In this document: positions 5,127 to 7,095 of the stretch, piece by piece
How positions within the stretch are numbered: position 1 is the stretch's first letter
How the letters are laid out: each line of letters starts with the position of its first letter
Origin: Streptomyces katrae
GTDB taxonomy: Bacteria > Actinomycetota > Actinomycetes > Streptomycetales > Streptomycetaceae
Direction of reading: 5' to 3'
Assembly: GCF_000966975.1 (NCBI RefSeq)
Contig: NZ_JZWV01000500.1
Span: 1-7,095, forward strand
Length of the DNA: 7,095 nt
The notes under the pieces: generated by a model
What the model was told of the DNA's origin: nothing
What the model saw: the letters and a program-made list of their open reading frames with translations, nothing else
Databases searched by the model: none
Translations under genes and position numbers: made by a program

Positions 5127-6297
5127 GCCGCACACCGTATCGGGCCCGGTCCACAGCGCCGAACGAGCGGGCGTGGACCAGGGTGACGAGGACCAGCGCC
5201 ATCGGGACCACCATGGCACCCCGGTAGTTCCAGGCGTCCCCGATCCCGCCCACGAGCGGCGAACCGACCAGGAACCCCACGTAGTTGAAGATGTTCAGCC
5301 GCGCGACCGCCGTGTCCGAGGCGTTCGGGAACAGCCGTCCCGCCGCCGCGAACGTCTGCGGAACGATCACGCACAGCCCGATCCCCAGCAGCGTGAACCC
5401 GAGCATCCCCACCCAGGCCCCCGGGGCCGCCGCCACCACCCCGAACCCGGCCGCGGCCACCACCGCACCGCAGCGCACCACGGCGACGGCCCCGAACCGC
5501 CGCACCCCGAGGTCCCCCACGGCCCGCCCCACGAGCGTGGTCACCATGTACACGTTGTAGGGGACGGTCGCCAGCTGCTCCGAGCTCCCCAGCACGTCCT
5601 GGAGGTACTTGGCGCTCCAGTTCGACACCGTCGAGTCCCCGATGTACGCGCACGCCATCACCAGGCACAGCGGCAGCAGCAGCCGCCCGCCCCGCTCCGG
5701 CCACCCCTGCCCGGCCTCCCCGGCCCCGGCACCCTTCACGTCGACGTAGTACCGGCTCCCGATCAGCGCGAGCGGCAGCACGGCCACCACGGCCGGCAGG
5801 TATCCCGTGAACAGCGACAGGTGCCAGTGCGCCCCCGCCCAGGCCGCCGAGGCCCCCACGATCCCGCCCAGGCTGTACGCGGCGTGGAAGCCCAGCATGA
5901 TGGAGCGCCCGTACGCCCGCTGGAGGCTGACGCCGAGCATGTTCATCGAGGCGTCCAGCGCACCGACCGCCAGCCCGAACACCCCGAGGGCCAGGGCCAC
6001 GTGCCACATCCGGCTGCCGGCCCCGACGCCGAGCAGCGCCAGCAGCACGACGGGCTGCGCCCACCGCAGCACGGCACTGGGCGCGACCCGCTTGACCAGG
6101 TGCTCGGTGGCGACGCTGGACACCCCGGCGAGGACGGGTACGGCGGCGAGGAAGGCGGGCAGCAGGCCGTCGGATATCCCGTACCGGTCCTGGATGGCCG
6201 GGATGCGGGTCACGAGCAGGGCGAAGGCGACCCCTTGGGCGAAGAAGCTGAAGCCCAGGGCACCGCGGCCCCGCCGCAGCCGCACGTCATCTGTCAT
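5068..6297 (-). CDS. MFS transporter, YbjJ type
   Basis: This is a 409-residue membrane protein with about 12 hydrophobic segments (roughly 13-30, 45-63, 78-93, 97-119, 135-155, 162-180, 205-221, 245-262, 268-290, 294-314, 334-353, 358-375). A cytoplasmic loop (182-204) separates two six-helix halves, as in major facilitator proteins. The stretch GALDASMNM (112-120), the GFHAAYSLGG segment (136-145) and DSTVSNWSAKYL (221-232) match the YbjJ/YfnM subgroup, whose substrates are mostly unknown. The start is ATG 6297, with no Shine-Dalgarno sequence visible. TACGCT ends 8 bases upstream, so a leaderless or coupled start is possible. It lies 43 bases after the HAD gene, with a palindrome in the gap. 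Its basic C-terminal tail (about 376-409) overlaps the start of acuC by 59 bases. The last ~19 residues are read in another frame by acuC. Confidence 0.9.
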   Translation of the reverse strand: MTDDVRLRRGRGALGFSFFAQGVAFALLVTRIPAIQDRYGISDGLLPAFLAAVPVLAGVSSVATEHLVKRVAPSAVLRWAQPVVLLALLGVGAGSRMWHVALALGVFGLAVGALDASMNMLGVSLQRAYGRSIMLGFHAAYSLGGIVGASAAWAGAHWHLSLFTGYLPAVVAVLPLALIGSRYYVDVKGAGAGEAGQGWPERGGRLLLPLCLVMACAYIGDSTVSNWSAKYLQDVLGSSEQLATVPYNVYMVTTLVGRAVGDLGVRRFGAVAVVRCGAVVAAAGFGVVAAAPGAWVGMLGFTLLGIGLCVIVPQTFAAAGRLFPNASDTAVARLNIFNYVGFLVGSPLVGGIGDAWNYRGAMVVPMALVLVTLVHARSFGAVDRARYGVRHERRAGDRAFDVGRGGNEV

Positions 6298-6321
6298 GGC
6301 GGCACAGCGTAGGCCCCGCGG

Positions 6322-6335
6322 CTACCCGTGGGTAG
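6322..6335. promoter_or_regulatory. Operator-like 14-bp palindrome before the MFS gene
   Basis: CTACCC (6322-6327) and GGGTAG (6330-6335) are exact inverted repeats around GT, lying 25 to 38 bases before the MFS ATG, in the 43-base gap after the HAD gene. The size and symmetry fit an operator for a dimeric repressor of TetR or similar type. No regulator gene is present in the window. The binder is unknown. Confidence 0.4.
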
Positions 6336-6340
6336 AGAGA

Positions 6341-6994
6341 TCACACGGCGAATCCGAGCAGGGCGGGCAGCTCCTTCATCTCCCCGAAGCAGGCGGTGGC
6401 CCCGGTGAGCTTGGACGCGGGGACCATGGAGGTGAACCCGAGCACGTCCATGCCGGCGGCGCGGGCGGCCTCGATCCCGAGCGGGCTGTCCTCGACGACG
6501 ACGCACTGGGAGGGGTGGACGCCCATCATGTCGGCGGCGTGCAGGAACAGGTCCGGCGCCGGCTTGCCCAGGGCGACCTCCTCGGCGCTGAAGATCCACT
6601 CCTCTTCGAACCACTCGTCGAGTCCGGCGGCGCGGTGTGCGACGCGGATCCGTTCGTGGCTGCTGGAGGAGGCGACGCAGTACGGCACTCCGCGCGCGGA
6701 GAGTTCCCCGAGCACGTCGGTCACCCCGGGGACGGGATGGAGTTCGCTCGCGAACGCGGCGAAGATCCGCTCGTGGAGGATCCGGTCGAAGTCCTCCGGC
6801 AGCCGCTGCCCGGTGCGCTCGTGGACGAGGTCGTGCACCCGGTGCACGGCGCCGCCCATGTAGTCGCGCAGGGAATCCTCGTAGGTGGTGGGGTGCCCGA
6901 CTTCCGTCAGGTACGTGGCGAGGATGGTGTTGGAGATCGGCTCGCTGTCCACGAGGACGCCGTCGTTGTCGAAGATGACCAGCTGGTAGACCAT
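6341..6994 (-). CDS. HAD-superfamily hydrolase, beta-phosphoglucomutase/phosphatase type
   Basis: This 217-residue haloacid-dehalogenase-like enzyme of subfamily IA has all four motifs. Motif I is VIFDNDGVLVDSEP (6-19), with nucleophile D9 and acid/base D11. Motif II is VASSSS (107-112). Motif III Lys is K144 in GKPAPD. Motif IV is VVVEDSPLGIEAA (165-177), with Mg-binding E168 and D169. A small helical cap lies at about 19-85. Members act on sugar phosphates or related small phosphate esters; the substrate cannot be read from the sequence. The start is ATG 6994 (MVYQLVIFD), 4 bases after GGTGG. The frame stays open further upstream, but no better start is seen. It follows the terminator at 7064-7093, so it probably heads its own transcript. 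The MFS gene follows after 43 bases. Confidence 0.92.
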   Translation of the reverse strand: MVYQLVIFDNDGVLVDSEPISNTILATYLTEVGHPTTYEDSLRDYMGGAVHRVHDLVHERTGQRLPEDFDRILHERIFAAFASELHPVPGVTDVLGELSARGVPYCVASSSSHERIRVAHRAAGLDEWFEEEWIFSAEEVALGKPAPDLFLHAADMMGVHPSQCVVVEDSPLGIEAARAAGMDVLGFTSMVPASKLTGATACFGEMKELPALLGFAV

Positions 6995-7063
6995 CAGCCC
7001 ACCATACGAGTGTCCGCCGCGCCTTCCCCGCAGCGCGGTGCGGGTAAACGGCTGAAACGCAGA

Positions 7064-7093
7064 AAAGCCCCGCACCATGAGGTGCGGGGCTTT
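7064..7093 (-). terminator. Hairpin terminator at the right edge
   Basis: The arms AAAGCCCCGCACC (7064-7076) and GGTGCGGGGCTTT (7081-7093) pair perfectly around ATGA. On the minus strand the stem is followed by a T run (CTTTTCTG), so it should end a minus-strand gene beyond the window and insulate the HAD gene. It also has TTT on the plus strand and may act both ways. Confidence 0.85.
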
Positions 7094-7095
7094 CC

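Noticed and set aside
3207..5186. 659-codon open frame on the plus strand
   Set aside because: It is rich in Arg, His, Pro and Gln and lies antisense to the phosphatase-like and AcuC genes, which have clear family motifs. This is the usual shadow of GC-rich codon bias.
4948..6312. 454-codon open frame on the plus strand
   Set aside because: It is antisense to the MFS gene and start of acuC, of low-complexity His/Arg/Pro/Gln composition, and has no recognisable domain.
6995..7063. Promoter for the HAD gene with TATGGT as -10
   Set aside because: TATGGT lies just before the start, but the matching -35 position is GGGGAA, not a recognised element. A promoter is likely in this gap, but I cannot place it.
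1..7095. CRISPR array, tRNA, rRNA, insertion sequence or phage genes
   Set aside because: No regularly spaced repeat, cloverleaf, transposase motif or integrase was seen on either strand.

Overview
The window is high-GC actinobacterial DNA, almost certainly from a Streptomyces species. The evidence is strong G/C third-position bias, frequent GTG starts, terminators made of long GC-rich hairpins, and close agreement with the gene order that I recall around bldN-rsbN and bdtA in S. coelicolor. That assignment rests on recalled family and synteny knowledge, not on a search. Apart from a partial gene at the left edge, every gene lies on the minus strand, so transcription runs from right to left.

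Layout from left to right. Positions 1-197 (+) hold the C-terminal end of a Pro/Gly-rich protein, probably the anti-sigma factor RsbN (DUF5667 type). It converges on the minus-strand genes across a perfect 19-bp hairpin (205-247). Then come a PlsC-like acyltransferase (264-1301), an atypical SDR epimerase-like protein (1301-2350), a 32-residue highly basic ribosomal protein of the bS22/AURKAIP1-COX24 type (2444-2542), and a 69-residue excisionase/BldC-like DNA-binding protein, BdtA (2675-2884). Further right lie a conserved protein usually labelled phosphatase (3000-3830), an AcuC-like class I deacetylase (3948-5126), a YbjJ-type MFS transporter (5068-6297) and a HAD hydrolase of the beta-phosphoglucomutase type (6341-6994). 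A bidirectional hairpin terminator (7064-7093) closes the right edge.

The genes form two minus-strand blocks. HAD, MFS, AcuC and 'phosphatase' are close or overlapping and may be one transcript; a 14-bp palindrome lies just before the MFS gene. The second block is bdtA, bS22, SDR, acyltransferase. It appears to have its own promoters: a BldD-like inverted repeat upstream of bdtA and a good -10/-35 pair upstream of bS22. The last two genes are coupled by a 1-nt TAGTG stop/start overlap. The same order (HTH protein, tiny basic protein, galE2, acyltransferase) is what I recall for Rv0500A-Rv0500B-Rv0501-Rv0502 in Mycobacterium tuberculosis. An ancient conserved module of unknown purpose, mixing a developmental regulator, a ribosomal protein and membrane-lipid or envelope enzymes, is the most interesting thing here.

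I found no rRNA, tRNA, CRISPR array, transposase or phage gene. I saw no in-frame TTA (bldA-dependent) codon in any called gene.
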